A DNA stretch of 44,883 nt from Amycolatopsis pittospori (GTDB lineage: Bacteria > Actinomycetota > Actinomycetes > Mycobacteriales > Pseudonocardiaceae): assembly GCF_013870525.1 (NCBI RefSeq), contig NZ_JACBXD010000065.1:1-44883 (forward strand). The letters run 5' to 3'. Below are positions 31,628 through 41,020 of this stretch, one piece after another (position 1 is the stretch's first letter; every line of letters starts with the position of its first letter). The position numbers and the translations under genes are program-made. The notes below the pieces were generated by a model that saw only the letters and a program-made list of their open reading frames with translations, was not told the origin of the DNA and made no database searches.

Positions 31628-33079
31628 GTGAACAGAAGACAACGGCTACTGGGGATCGCCACCGCCACCCTCGGCTGCCTCTCGGTCCTCCTGCCCGCGC
31701 CGGCGGCCGCCGCGAACCTGCCCGCCGTCACCCCGACGGACCAGGCGGTGGTCCCCGGTGGACTGCACACGAACTCCATCGGCGGCACCCCCGCCTCGGT
31801 CAAGGACCACCCGTTCATCATCGCGGGCCTGCGCCAAGGCGGGACGCGGCCGCAAGGCCAGACGTGCACCGGCTCGGTCGTCGCGCCACGCAAGATCCTG
31901 ATCGCCGCGCACTGCAAGGCGGCCGAAGGCGAGAAGAGTTTCCTTTACGGGCTGGACGATCTCAACGCCGGCGGCGGGACGCGGATCGGTGTCGTCAGCT
32001 ATGACATCCACCCGAAGTACGTCAACTTCGACCAGGGTTACGACGTCGCCGTCGTCACCACCGACGCCGACATCCCGGTGCCGGGCGGGCAGTACGCGAA
32101 GGTCGCGACGTCGGCCGACACGGAGCTGAACAAGCCGGGCAAGTCCGGGCTCGGGCTCGGCTACGGCAAGAAGAACCACAACGACAGTCCCGCGAACGTC
32201 GAACTCCACAAGTTCACGCTGCCGATCGTGCAGGGCAGCAGCTGCAACGGCGTCGGCGCGGGCTTCAAGGACGCCACGATGATCTGCAGCGGCTACAGCG
32301 ACGGCCACGTCACGATCCTGCCGGGTGACAGCGGCGGACCGCTGATCGTGGACGGCAAGGTCGTCGGCGTCGCGTCGTGGAGCCGCAGCGATTTCAAGTG
32401 GTACAGCGTCTACGGCCGGCTCAACAACGACATGGGCGACTGGGTCAAGGAGAAGATCGGCACTCCGCAGAACCCGGAGACGTTCTCGCTCGCGGTGACG
32501 CCGTCCTCGCTCAAGGTCGAGCCGGGCAAATACGTTTCGGCCACGGTGACCAGCAAGCCCGGCAAGAACGGCGCGGAGAAGGTCGACCTGAGCGCGACCG
32601 GGCTTCCGGAAGGCGCGAAGGCCACCTTCCAGCCCGCGTCCATCAACTCGGGTGAGTCGGCAAAGGTGAGCATCGAGGTTCCCGCCGGAACGGCCGAAAA
32701 GGACTACACCGTCACGATTTCCGGCAAGGGCACCACCGACACGGCGACCGCGAACCTCACGCTGACCGTCGGCGCCGGCGGCCCGCAGCCTGGCAACCTC
32801 CAGGTGAGCGTCAGCCCCGGCAGCGGCACCACGCAGCCCGGTTTCTTCAGCAACGTCACGGTTTCCGCCACCGGCGGCACGGGGACGATCACGCTGTCGG
32901 CGTCCGGGCAGGGCCTGCCGTTCGCGCCGTTCTTCAACCCGAAGACGATCTCCAGCGGCGGTAGCTCGACCATGCAGGTGGTCGCGCCCTTCCAGCGCGG
33001 TACCTACCCGGTGACCGTCACCGCGACGGACTCGGCGGGCAAGACCTCCACCGCCACGTACACCCTGACAGTGCAGTAG
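31628..33079 (+). CDS. Secreted trypsin-like serine protease with two Ig-like domains
   Basis: A 483-residue exported protease. The signal peptide (about 1-29) has a long hydrophobic core and ends in PAAAA-N. The chymotrypsin fold has His95 (LIAAHC), Asp139 (YDVAVV) and Ser235 (LPGDSGGPLIV). Two beta-sandwich domains of NEW3/FN3 type follow (about 285-380 and 390-480), likely for substrate or wall binding. AAAGGA sits before the GTG start, next to a TTTCCAG/CTGGAAA hairpin at 31601-31618. A terminator follows the gene. Confidence 0.92.
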   Translation: MNRRQRLLGIATATLGCLSVLLPAPAAAANLPAVTPTDQAVVPGGLHTNSIGGTPASVKDHPFIIAGLRQGGTRPQGQTCTGSVVAPRKILIAAHCKAAEGEKSFLYGLDDLNAGGGTRIGVVSYDIHPKYVNFDQGYDVAVVTTDADIPVPGGQYAKVATSADTELNKPGKSGLGLGYGKKNHNDSPANVELHKFTLPIVQGSSCNGVGAGFKDATMICSGYSDGHVTILPGDSGGPLIVDGKVVGVASWSRSDFKWYSVYGRLNNDMGDWVKEKIGTPQNPETFSLAVTPSSLKVEPGKYVSATVTSKPGKNGAEKVDLSATGLPEGAKATFQPASINSGESAKVSIEVPAGTAEKDYTVTISGKGTTDTATANLTLTVGAGGPQPGNLQVSVSPGSGTTQPGFFSNVTVSATGGTGTITLSASGQGLPFAPFFNPKTISSGGSSTMQVVAPFQRGTYPVTVTATDSAGKTSTATYTLTVQ

Positions 33080-33091
33080 TCACCCGAGTCC

Positions 33092-33127
33092 GCGAAGGCC
33101 TCCACCGTCACAGGTGGGGGCCTTCGC
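33092..33127 (+). terminator. Terminator after the trypsin-like protease gene
   Basis: 15-bp stem (33092-33106 with 33113-33127), one G-U pair, 6-nt loop, 12 bases after the stop codon. Confidence 0.8.
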
Positions 33128-33136
33128 CTCGCCTGG

Positions 33137-33186
33137 GGGTCGTGAGTGATAAGGAGGGTTAGAACGACCCTTACCACTCACGACCC
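33137..33186. terminator. 18-bp intergenic hairpin, GTGAGTGATAAGG type
   Basis: Arms 33137-33154 and 33169-33186 pair over 18 positions with one mismatch. It lies between convergent genes, 10 bases past the stop of the oxidoreductase gene on the minus strand. Confidence 0.7.
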
Positions 33187-33195
33187 AGGCCACCA

Positions 33196-34728
33196 TCAGG
33201 ACCGAGAAAGCACAGCCATCGCGGCGTTGTGCCCAGGAATCCCCGAAACCCCACCGCCCCGGACGGCCCCGGCACCGCAGAGCAGCACCCGCTCGTGCGC
33301 CGTCTCGACACCCCACTGTCCGACCTGAGACTCGTCGGCCGCGTAGGGCCACGACAGATCCCGATGGAAGATGTGCCCCGCAGGCAACCCGAGTTCCGCT
33401 TCGAGGTCCAAGGGCGTCTTCGCCTCGATGCACAACCGTCCGTCCGGTGAACGCAGCACGCGGTCTTCGATCGGCTCGGCGAGCACACTATCCAAAGAGG
33501 ACAACGTCGCCCGCAGCGCCTCCGAACGCGCGGCGTCGTTGCGGCCTTCGAAGAGCCGGGCCGGCATGTGCAGCCCGAACAACGTCAGGGTCTGCACCCC
33601 GGCGGCCCGTTCGGCCGGGCCGAGGATCGACGGGTCGGTCAGCGAATGGCAATAGATCTCGCACGGCGGCAGCGACGGGATCCGTCCCGAGGCGGCCTCC
33701 GCGTATGCCGTCGCCAGTTGCGAGTACCCCTCGTTGACGTGGAACGTGCCGCCGAACGCCTCGCGCGGATCGACGCTCGAATCCTTCAGCCGCGGCAGTC
33801 GCGACAGCACCATGTTCACCTTGAGCTGCGCGCCTTCCGGCGCCTCCGGCGGCTCGTCCCCCAGCAACCGCACGAGCGCCCGGGGCGCGACGTTCGCCAG
33901 CACGTGCCCGCCGCGCACGGCGAACTCGTCGTCACCGAGCCGATAACGCACCGAGCCGTCCGGATCGATCGCGAGCACTTCGGTGCCGGTCACCAACCGG
34001 GCCCCGGCCTCCCGCGCGGCGGCCGCGAGCGCGCCGGTCACGGCACCCATGCCGCCGACCGGGACGTCCCAGTCACCGGTCTCGTTACCGATCACGTGGT
34101 AGAGCAGGCACAGGTTCTGCCGGAAGTCGCCGGCGTCGGCGAAGGTACCGATCAGCGCGTCGGTCAGGACGACGCCGCGAACGGTGTCGTCGTCGAACAT
34201 CCCGGTGACCGTTTCGGCGATCGGCCGTTCGAACAGCGTGTCCCACGCCTCCTGGTCGATACGTGACCGCAGTTCTTCCCTGGACATCAAGGGTTCCGTC
34301 AGTGTCGAGAACGTCCGTTCGGCGACCCGTGCGGTCATCGCGTAGAACCGCCGCCAGGCCTCGAAGTCCTTTGTGGACCCGGTGAGCCCCGCGAACGACG
34401 CCGAGGTCCGGCCGTCGTCGCCCGTGTCGACAAGGAGACCGCCGTCGCCGACGGGCGTATAAGACGACATCCGCCGCCGCCGGAGATCGAGGCCGAGCCC
34501 GAGATCCGCGATGATCTTCCGGGGCAACAGGCTCACCAGGTACGAGTACCGCGAAAGACGGACGTCGACGCCGGGGAAGGCGCGGAACGACACCGCCGCA
34601 CCGCCGACCTCGTCGCGGCGTTCCAGCACCAGCACCGAACGGCCCGCCCTGGCCAGGTAGGCCGCCGCCACCAGGCCGTTGTGCCCGCCACCGACGATCA
34701 CGGCGTCGACCACGTCATGCGTCTCCAT
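33196..34728 (-). CDS. Phytoene desaturase-like FAD oxidoreductase
   Basis: A 510-residue FAD-dependent oxidoreductase of the phytoene dehydrogenase/CrtI-like superfamily. The Rossmann motif is VDAVIVGGGHNGLVAAAYLARAGR (near residue 8), and the C-terminal FAD loop is LLCGAGAVRGGGVSGIPGHNAA. No carotenoid genes are adjacent, so its substrate is open. The ATG at 34728 has GGAGG upstream and starts just before the FAD motif. Confidence 0.88.
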   Translation of the reverse strand: METHDVVDAVIVGGGHNGLVAAAYLARAGRSVLVLERRDEVGGAAVSFRAFPGVDVRLSRYSYLVSLLPRKIIADLGLGLDLRRRRMSSYTPVGDGGLLVDTGDDGRTSASFAGLTGSTKDFEAWRRFYAMTARVAERTFSTLTEPLMSREELRSRIDQEAWDTLFERPIAETVTGMFDDDTVRGVVLTDALIGTFADAGDFRQNLCLLYHVIGNETGDWDVPVGGMGAVTGALAAAAREAGARLVTGTEVLAIDPDGSVRYRLGDDEFAVRGGHVLANVAPRALVRLLGDEPPEAPEGAQLKVNMVLSRLPRLKDSSVDPREAFGGTFHVNEGYSQLATAYAEAASGRIPSLPPCEIYCHSLTDPSILGPAERAAGVQTLTLFGLHMPARLFEGRNDAARSEALRATLSSLDSVLAEPIEDRVLRSPDGRLCIEAKTPLDLEAELGLPAGHIFHRDLSWPYAADESQVGQWGVETAHERVLLCGAGAVRGGGVSGIPGHNAAMAVLSRS

Positions 34729-34751
34729 CCAAGCCTCCCAGCGAAACGACA

Positions 34752-34782
34752 GTGCGCCGCGGTCATCGTGACCGCGGCGCAC
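34752..34782. terminator. 14-bp perfect hairpin terminator of the S8 protease pair
   Basis: Arms 34752-34765 and 34769-34782 are fully complementary with a TCG loop, 16 bases beyond the protease stop on the minus strand. Confidence 0.8.
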
Positions 34783-34798
34783 CGCCGTTCGCAAGGAC

Positions 34799-36346
34799 TC
34801 AGAAGGTGATGGAGAAGCCCTCGATCGTCCCGCTGTCGAACCGGTAAACGTCACGGACCCGCAGTTTCCAGGTCCCGTTCGCCGATTCGGACGAGGCGTT
34901 CACCGTGTACGACGTGTGCACGCCGCTCGCCTCGCCGATCCCTCCCGCCTGCTTGAGACCGAATACCGCACCGCTCGGTCCGATCAGGTCGATCGCCAGG
35001 TCACCGGTGTAGGTGTGCGCGATGTCGACCTTGACGGGCAGCGTCGCCGACGCCTTCCCGTCGCAGCCTTCCTGCGTCACCGAACTGGTCACCGCGTCAC
35101 CCGCGTCCGGAATGGACACCGGTGTCGTACTGGACTTCGCCCCGCACTTCGGGCCGGGGCCACCGCCGCCGATGAACGACACGTTCAGCAGCTTGTTGAC
35201 CGTCCCGCTCGGCAGGCCCTTGAGCACGCCGTCCGAGGAGTTGTTCACCAGCGCGTCCCGCGTCTGCTGCGCGGTGGCGCCGGCATTCGCGGCCAGGTAC
35301 AGCGCCGCCGCCCCGGCCACGTGCGGGGTCGCCATCGACGTCCCGCTCATGTTCGCGGAACCGCCGTTCGAGGTGGACAGCGACGTGATGTTGCTGCCAG
35401 GGGCGAAGATGTCCACACACGAACTGTGATTGGAGAACGAGGACTTGTTGTCGTTCTCGTCCGAGGCGCCGACCGTGATCGCCTCGGGGATGCGCGCGGG
35501 GCTGACGTTGCAGGCGTTCTGGTTCTCGTTGCCGGCCGCCACCACGTAGACGAAGCCCGCCGCGATGGACTTCTTGATGACGTCGTCGCCGAGCCCGACC
35601 TGGTCCATCCGCAGGCTCAGGTTCGCCACCGCCGGTTTGGTGCCGTTCGCGGTCAGCCATTCGGCCGCGTCGACGATGGCGGAGTCGGGACCGTTGCCCG
35701 AACAGTCGTTGCCCAGCACCTTCAGCCCGACGAGCTTGACCTGCTTCGCCACGCCGTAGGTCTTGCTGCCGATGGTGCCCGCGGTGTGACTGCCGTGCCC
35801 GTTGCAGTCCTTTCCGTTGCCGCCCACGAAGTCCTTGCCGATGGAGGCACGGCCTTCGTACTCCGGGTTCTCCGGGTTGATGCCGGTGTCGAGGTCGTAC
35901 GCGGTCACGCCCTCGCCCGTGTTCGGGTACGTGAAGCTCTTGTCCCGCGGCAGGTTCTTCTGGTCGATCCGGTCCAGGCCCCAGGTGGGGTTGGTCTGGG
36001 TGCCGACGGCACGCGCGGTGCCGTCCTGGTAGACCGCCTTGACCGCGGGATCGGCCGCGAGCCGGCGGGCCTGCTGCTCCGACATGCCCTTGACCGAGAA
36101 GCCGCGCAGCACGTTCTTGTACGCCGAGCGGACCTCACCGCCGTAGCGGCCGGTCAGGGAGGCCGACGACTGCTCGACGGCCAGGGTGCCGACGTCGTGG
36201 AGCTCCACGATGTACTGATCCCCGTAGTGCTGATTCGCCTGCACGACAACGCCTTCCGCCTGCGCGGCGACGGCGTTGCCGGCGGCGAGCGAGGCCAGCG
36301 CGGTGGCCGCGAAGGCCACCACACCGGCCCGCACGCCGCGGCGCAT
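34799..36346 (-). CDS. Secreted subtilisin-like S8 protease with P-domain
   Basis: A 515-residue exported S8 peptidase: signal peptide (about 1-28), I9 inhibitor prodomain (about 40-110), and catalytic domain with Asp153 (DLDTGINPEN), His184 (NGHGSHTAGT), oxyanion Asn273 (AAGNENQ) and Ser337 (SGTSMATPHVAG). The C-terminal proprotein-convertase P-domain (about 400-515) has VKVDIAHTYTGDLAIDLIGP and NGTWKLRVRDVYRFDSG. It overlaps the upstream S8 gene by one base (TGATG), so the two are coupled. Probable extracellular protein degradation. Confidence 0.95.
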   Translation of the reverse strand: MRRGVRAGVVAFAATALASLAAGNAVAAQAEGVVVQANQHYGDQYIVELHDVGTLAVEQSSASLTGRYGGEVRSAYKNVLRGFSVKGMSEQQARRLAADPAVKAVYQDGTARAVGTQTNPTWGLDRIDQKNLPRDKSFTYPNTGEGVTAYDLDTGINPENPEYEGRASIGKDFVGGNGKDCNGHGSHTAGTIGSKTYGVAKQVKLVGLKVLGNDCSGNGPDSAIVDAAEWLTANGTKPAVANLSLRMDQVGLGDDVIKKSIAAGFVYVVAAGNENQNACNVSPARIPEAITVGASDENDNKSSFSNHSSCVDIFAPGSNITSLSTSNGGSANMSGTSMATPHVAGAAALYLAANAGATAQQTRDALVNNSSDGVLKGLPSGTVNKLLNVSFIGGGGPGPKCGAKSSTTPVSIPDAGDAVTSSVTQEGCDGKASATLPVKVDIAHTYTGDLAIDLIGPSGAVFGLKQAGGIGEASGVHTSYTVNASSESANGTWKLRVRDVYRFDSGTIEGFSITF

Positions 36347-37509
36347 CAGAGGCCTGCCACGTTCAGCAGCTTGTTGGTCGAACCGGAGCCCGGGCTCGTC
36401 ACGACACCGCTGGTGGCGGCGCTCGCCAGACCGGAGGCCACGGCGGCCGGGTTGGCCGACGGGTGCGAGGTCAGGTAGATCGCGGCCGCGCCGGCGACGT
36501 GCGGGGTCGCCATCGAGGTGCCGCTCATCTGCTGGGTACCGCCACCGTTACGGGTCGAGGTGATGTTGGTGCCCGGCGCGAAGATGTCGGTGCAGCTGCC
36601 GTAGTTCGAGAACGTGGACCGGCGGTCGTCGCTCTGGGTGGCGTTGACGGTGATGGCCTCACGTACGCGGGCCGGGCTCGTGGAGCAGGCGTCCGTGTTG
36701 GAATTCCCCGAAGCCACCGTGTTGGTGATGCCCGCCGAGACGGCGCGGCGCACGGCGGAGTCCACTCCGGAATCGGCCGGTCCACCGAGGCTCATGGTGA
36801 GCACCGACGGGCCCTTGGCGTTCTTCACGACCCAGTCGATCCCGCTGATGATCTGCGAGTACTGGCCGCTGCCCTGGCAGTTCAGCACACGGACGGACAC
36901 GATCTTGGCACCCTTGGCGACGCCGTAGGTGGCGCTGCCGACGGTGCCGGCGACGTGCGTGCCGTGCCCTTGGCAGTCACGGGCATCGCTGTCGTTGTCG
37001 ATGAAGTCGTATCCGCTGGTCGCGCGGCCACCGAATTCGGCCTGCCGGTAGTCGACACCGGTGTCGAGGACGTAGACCGTGGCCCCGGCTCCGTCGTTCG
37101 GGTACGTGTACTTCTTGTCGAGCGGCAGGTTCTTCTGGTCGATCCGGTCCAGACCCCACGTCGGGTTGGTCTGGGTGCCGAGCATATGTGCGACGGCGTC
37201 CTGCTGGACGAAGTCCACGTTGGGGTCGGCGGCGAGCCGCTTGGCCTGGGCCTCGGTCATCTTCGCCGAGAAGCCGTTCAGCGCGGCGCTGTAGGTGGCC
37301 TTCACCTGACCGCCGTACTTCGCCGCGAGACCGGCGTCGCCGCTCTTCAACGAGACGATGTACCCGTCCGTGACGGCTCCCGGCACACCGGCGCCGCGGA
37401 TCTGCCCCTCGGCGGCCGTGGCAGATCCGGCGAAGGCCAGCGAGGCCGCTACACAGGCCCCGGTGAGCACCGCACCCGCGATCCGGTGACGTCGAAGTTC
37501 TCCACGCAT
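36346..37509 (-). CDS. Secreted subtilisin-like S8 protease without P-domain
   Basis: A 387-residue exported S8 peptidase: signal peptide (about 1-33), I9 prodomain (about 48-108), and catalytic Asp149 (VLDTGVD), His182 (GHGTHVAGTVG) and Ser332 (SGTSMATPHVAG). It lacks the P-domain found in the next gene, to which it is closely similar through GTQTNPTWGLDRIDQKNLP. This is a tandem duplication with domain loss or gain. The ATG at 37509 begins the signal peptide, with GGAG upstream. Confidence 0.95.
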   Translation of the reverse strand: MRGELRRHRIAGAVLTGACVAASLAFAGSATAAEGQIRGAGVPGAVTDGYIVSLKSGDAGLAAKYGGQVKATYSAALNGFSAKMTEAQAKRLAADPNVDFVQQDAVAHMLGTQTNPTWGLDRIDQKNLPLDKKYTYPNDGAGATVYVLDTGVDYRQAEFGGRATSGYDFIDNDSDARDCQGHGTHVAGTVGSATYGVAKGAKIVSVRVLNCQGSGQYSQIISGIDWVVKNAKGPSVLTMSLGGPADSGVDSAVRRAVSAGITNTVASGNSNTDACSTSPARVREAITVNATQSDDRRSTFSNYGSCTDIFAPGTNITSTRNGGGTQQMSGTSMATPHVAGAAAIYLTSHPSANPAAVASGLASAATSGVVTSPGSGSTNKLLNVAGL

Positions 37510-37657
37510 TTCCTGAGCTCCGTTCACTCGAACAGGTGGTTCGCGTCGGCGGGAATCCGGGCCGACGCCGTGACGAGCAGTCACGCTGGAATCACTTTCG
37601 GGTGGCGGTACCTGCACGAACAAGCGAGGCAACGGTCCGTAGGACTACGTATCTAAT

Positions 37658-37676
37658 AGGGAAAATCACCATCCCT
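37658..37676. promoter_or_regulatory. Possible operator between protease and regulator genes
   Basis: AGGGA (37658-37662) and TCCCT (37672-37676) form an inverted repeat with a 9-bp spacer in the 270-bp gap between the divergent S8 and LAL-regulator genes. Weak evidence; the rest of the gap shows no clear feature. Confidence 0.3.
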
Positions 37677-37779
37677 ACGAAAGTTGTGTGACCGTCCGAG
37701 CGGGTTCCGTGAGTGCTGAACACGCGCTTAAGCTGCGTTCACTCGAACGGTGTTGTTCGTGAAGCGGGGGTGACCCGGC

Positions 37780-40644
37780 ATGGTGATCGGTGGCTGCCGA
37801 CGCAGGACGAGTTCTCCTGTTCTCGTCGGCCGTGATGTGGAACTACGGCGGATCCTCGACGGCGCGATGCGGTCGCCCGCGGTGATCATCCTCGAAGGTG
37901 AAGCCGGCGTGGGCAAGACCAGGCTCGCGACCGAACTACTGGCCTGCCCGGAACTGGGCGGACGGCCGGTCCTTTCCGGAAGCTGCCAGCCGCTGCGCGA
38001 ACCCTTCCCGTACGGGGTCGTCTTCGACGCGCTCAAAGACGTCCGCCCGTCGGGCGAACTCAGCCCCGTGACCGGCGTACTCGGACCCTATCTGCCGGAA
38101 CTCGCGGCCTTCCTCCCCGAGCCGCCGCCCCGGCTCGGCGACCCGAGGGCCGAACGGCACCGGCTCTTCCGCGCCGTCCGCGAACTGCTCGGCTCGCTGG
38201 GCCCGCACGTCCTCCTCATCGAAGACCTCCACTGGGCCGACGACGGATCGCGTCGTCTGCTGCGCTTCCTGATGACGGACCCGCCCACCGGGCTCACCCT
38301 TCTGCTCACCTACCGGCGCGAGGAGACGCCCGGCGGCATCCCGCTCGGCAGCGCCTACCGGCCCGCGCCCGGCACCGAACACGTGCACGTCACGCTCCGG
38401 CCGCTGGACCGCGACGGCGTCCAGGCGCTGGCGTCGGCCCTGCTCGGCGAGCCGAACGTGTCGGCGGAGTTCGCCGCGCGGCTGCACGAGCGGACCGCGG
38501 GGATCCCGTTCGTGGTCGAGGAGACCCTGCACGCGATCGGCGAGGTCGAAGGCGCGGTGCATGCCGACGGCATCACCGCGCGCCGCCTTCTCGACGCCGT
38601 CGAAGTCCCGGCGCTGTTGCGTGAGGCGACGGTCGAGCGGCTCGCCGCGCTGCCGCCCGCCGCCCGCCGGATCACCGAGGCCGCCGCCGTCCTCGGCACT
38701 CCGTCCACTTCGGAGTTGCTGTCCGCCGCGGCCGCGCTGACCCCGGAACGCGCGCACCGGGCACTGATCCTCGCGCTCGAACGCAATGTCCTGGTGGAGG
38801 CGGGCGAAGGTGAGTACGGCTTCCGGCACGCGCTCGCCCAGCAGGCCGTCTACCGCACCATCCCGGGCCCCGACCGGCAGGAACTGCATCGGCGAGCGGC
38901 CCGGTTGCTGCGCGATCGCCTCCCGCAGTCCCTCGTGCGGCTCGCCGAACACTGTCGCAAAGCCGGCGACCGGGCGGGCGCGCTGAAGTTCGGGGAGGCG
39001 GCCGCGGATCAGGCGTCCGCGGTCGGCGACCTCGCCACCGCGACGGACCTGCTCCGCACGCTGCTCGACGAACCGGGACTGCAACCGTCCGATGTGGACA
39101 GACTCGCGGTCAAGTTCAGTTCCGTGGCGTGCAACGGCCTCGGCCAGGCCGAGGTCATCCCGGCGCTGGAACGGCTGCTCACCGACGGCAGGCTGTCCGG
39201 ACGGCTGAGCGGCGAGGTCCGGCTGGGACTCGGGCTGCTGCTGGTCCGCCAGGCGGGCGGACTGGAGGCGGCCCGGACGGAGATCGAGCTCGCCGTCAAC
39301 GACCTTCCCGACCGCCCCGACCTCGCCGGACGCGGGATGGGCGTACTCGCCCAGCCGTGGGTCGGCGCGACCCCGCTGCGGGAGCACCGGCGGTGGATGG
39401 ACCGCGTCGACGAGCTCGTCGAACGGGCCACCGACCGGCGGCTGCGGATCATCCTGATGGCGAACAACGTCGCGTCGCGGCTGCACATCGGCGACGCGCG
39501 GGGCTGGGACATGCTGGACCGGGTGCCCACCGGCGTCGGTTCGGCCGACGAACAGCGGCATCTGGCGCGGCTGCACTGCAACAGCGCCGACGCCTGCGCC
39601 TGGATCGGCCATCACCGGCGGGCCCGGAGCCTGCTGCGCAGTGGCATGCAACTGGCCGCCGACTGCGGGGCGCCGTACGTCGTCAGCACGGCCCGCACGA
39701 CGGCGGTCCACACCGACTGGCTCACCGGGAACTGGGACGGGCTGGCCGAACGCGCCGACGCGCTGATCGACGAGTACCGGGACCTCCTGCCGGTGACCAG
39801 CGAACTGTGCCTGGTGCTGGGGCTGCTCGCCGCCGCACGCGGCGAATGGGACGAGGCCGCGGTCCGGTTCGCCGGGACCGCGGCGGACCAGCCCGAGAAC
39901 GCGTTCACGCCGGTGGTGATCGCCGCGCACGCCGGGATGGCGGGCATGCTGCTGGCCCAGGATCTGGGCGAGGCCGCCGTCACGCAGGCGGAGAAGGGCC
40001 TGGATCTGTTGCGTGCCAAGGGTGTCTGGGCGTGGGGTGCCGATCTGGTGTCCGCCGCCGTCGACGCGTACTGCGTCACCGGGCGCGACGACGCCGCCCA
40101 GGCGTTGACCGACGAGTTCGAACGCGAGATCGGCGGACTCGACGCGCCCCTGACCCACGCGGCGCTGTCCGCGAGCCGCGGGCTCGTCGCGGCGTCGCGA
40201 GGGGACCACGCCGAGGCGATCGAGGCCTTCGAACAGGCACGGACTCGTTACGACGCCCTCCCTGCGCCGTATCACGCGGCGCTGGTCGCCGAACGGGCCG
40301 CGCGCTGTCGTCTCGCCGGGAACGAGGACGTCGCCGAGACGTTCGCCGCCCTCGCGGAGACGTTCGACCAGCTGGGCGCCACTCGCGACGCGGCCCGCTG
40401 CCGCCACGCGTTCCGGTCCACCGGCGCCGTCGCGCCCTCGCGACGCGGCCGCCGCGGCTACGGAGACGAGCTCTCGCCACGCGAGCGCGACGTCGCCAGG
40501 CTGCTCGCCGCCGGACATACGAACCGGGAGATCGCCGAGGTGCTGTTCCTTTCCCGGCGCACGGTGGAACAACACGTCGCGAGCGTGCTGCGGAAGCTGA
40601 AGGTCCGGTCCCGAAGTGAGCTGGCGGGGCTGCGTTCGGCGTAG
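37780..40644 (+). CDS. Large ATP-binding LuxR-family (LAL) transcriptional regulator
   Basis: A 954-residue LAL-type regulator: Walker A GEAGVGKTRLATELL (about 40), Walker B VLLIEDLHWADDGS (about 145), a long tetratricopeptide-like helical region and a C-terminal LuxR helix-turn-helix with LSPRERDVARLLAAGHTNRE and RTVEQHVASVLRKL. LAL proteins activate genes for polyketides, sugar use or exoenzymes when bound to ATP and a ligand. Divergence from the coupled S8 protease genes makes those the nearest candidate targets; this is inferred from position. Confidence 0.92.
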   Translation: MVIGGCRRRTSSPVLVGRDVELRRILDGAMRSPAVIILEGEAGVGKTRLATELLACPELGGRPVLSGSCQPLREPFPYGVVFDALKDVRPSGELSPVTGVLGPYLPELAAFLPEPPPRLGDPRAERHRLFRAVRELLGSLGPHVLLIEDLHWADDGSRRLLRFLMTDPPTGLTLLLTYRREETPGGIPLGSAYRPAPGTEHVHVTLRPLDRDGVQALASALLGEPNVSAEFAARLHERTAGIPFVVEETLHAIGEVEGAVHADGITARRLLDAVEVPALLREATVERLAALPPAARRITEAAAVLGTPSTSELLSAAAALTPERAHRALILALERNVLVEAGEGEYGFRHALAQQAVYRTIPGPDRQELHRRAARLLRDRLPQSLVRLAEHCRKAGDRAGALKFGEAAADQASAVGDLATATDLLRTLLDEPGLQPSDVDRLAVKFSSVACNGLGQAEVIPALERLLTDGRLSGRLSGEVRLGLGLLLVRQAGGLEAARTEIELAVNDLPDRPDLAGRGMGVLAQPWVGATPLREHRRWMDRVDELVERATDRRLRIILMANNVASRLHIGDARGWDMLDRVPTGVGSADEQRHLARLHCNSADACAWIGHHRRARSLLRSGMQLAADCGAPYVVSTARTTAVHTDWLTGNWDGLAERADALIDEYRDLLPVTSELCLVLGLLAAARGEWDEAAVRFAGTAADQPENAFTPVVIAAHAGMAGMLLAQDLGEAAVTQAEKGLDLLRAKGVWAWGADLVSAAVDAYCVTGRDDAAQALTDEFEREIGGLDAPLTHAALSASRGLVAASRGDHAEAIEAFEQARTRYDALPAPYHAALVAERAARCRLAGNEDVAETFAALAETFDQLGATRDAARCRHAFRSTGAVAPSRRGRRGYGDELSPRERDVARLLAAGHTNREIAEVLFLSRRTVEQHVASVLRKLKVRSRSELAGLRSA

Positions 40645-40712
40645 GGAGCCAAACGTGCCGTACGCGGGGCGCGGCAACGGCGACCTTGCTCGATGCCGGG
40701 TCTCGCGGCCGT

Positions 40713-40765
40713 GTTGCGAAAGCCACTTTCGCAACCTTCAACGTTGCGAAAGTGGCTTTCGCAAC
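40713..40765. repeat. Nested 23-bp perfect palindrome
   Basis: Arms 40713-40735 and 40743-40765 are exactly complementary (23 bp, 7-nt loop). Each arm is also self-complementary at its ends (GTTGCGAAAG...CTTTCGCAAC), so one long or two short hairpins can form. It lies 69 bases after the LAL regulator stop. The rest of 40645-40915 shows no other feature. Confidence 0.85.
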
Positions 40766-40915
40766 CCCTCCCTGGCACCTTTGCCCGCCCCACCAAGAGA
40801 ACCCGAATCGCCACTCACGGCCCCCCGATTAATTCGGTTGCGGACGCCCGGCGGTGTCCGAGATGATCGTGCGCGATCCGGCAGGGCGCCGGTGGATGCG
40901 ACAGGGAGGTGCGTC

Positions 40916-40972
40916 GTGCAGATGACTGTCCGGGGCGTTGGCCGCCCCCATCCACTCGCCCCTCGCGGCTGA
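40916..40972 (+). CDS. Possible 18-residue leader peptide upstream of the RIO1 kinase gene
   Basis: GTG at 40916 with AGGGAGG at 40903-40909, or an ATG at 40922, encoding MTVRGVGRPHPLAPRG then TGA. The strong Shine-Dalgarno sequence and a stop 48 bases before the kinase start fit an upstream ORF controlling translation, but its length is short enough to arise by chance. Confidence 0.35.
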   Translation: MQMTVRGVGRPHPLAPRG

Positions 40973-41020
40973 GCCACGACGCTCGCCCGGTGGGGCACCC
41001 CTGACTAGGAGAACCCACCA

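Noticed and set aside
37936..40734. 932-residue frame antisense to the LAL regulator
   Set aside because: GC-rich antisense artefact with no family signal; the plus-strand regulator has complete motifs.
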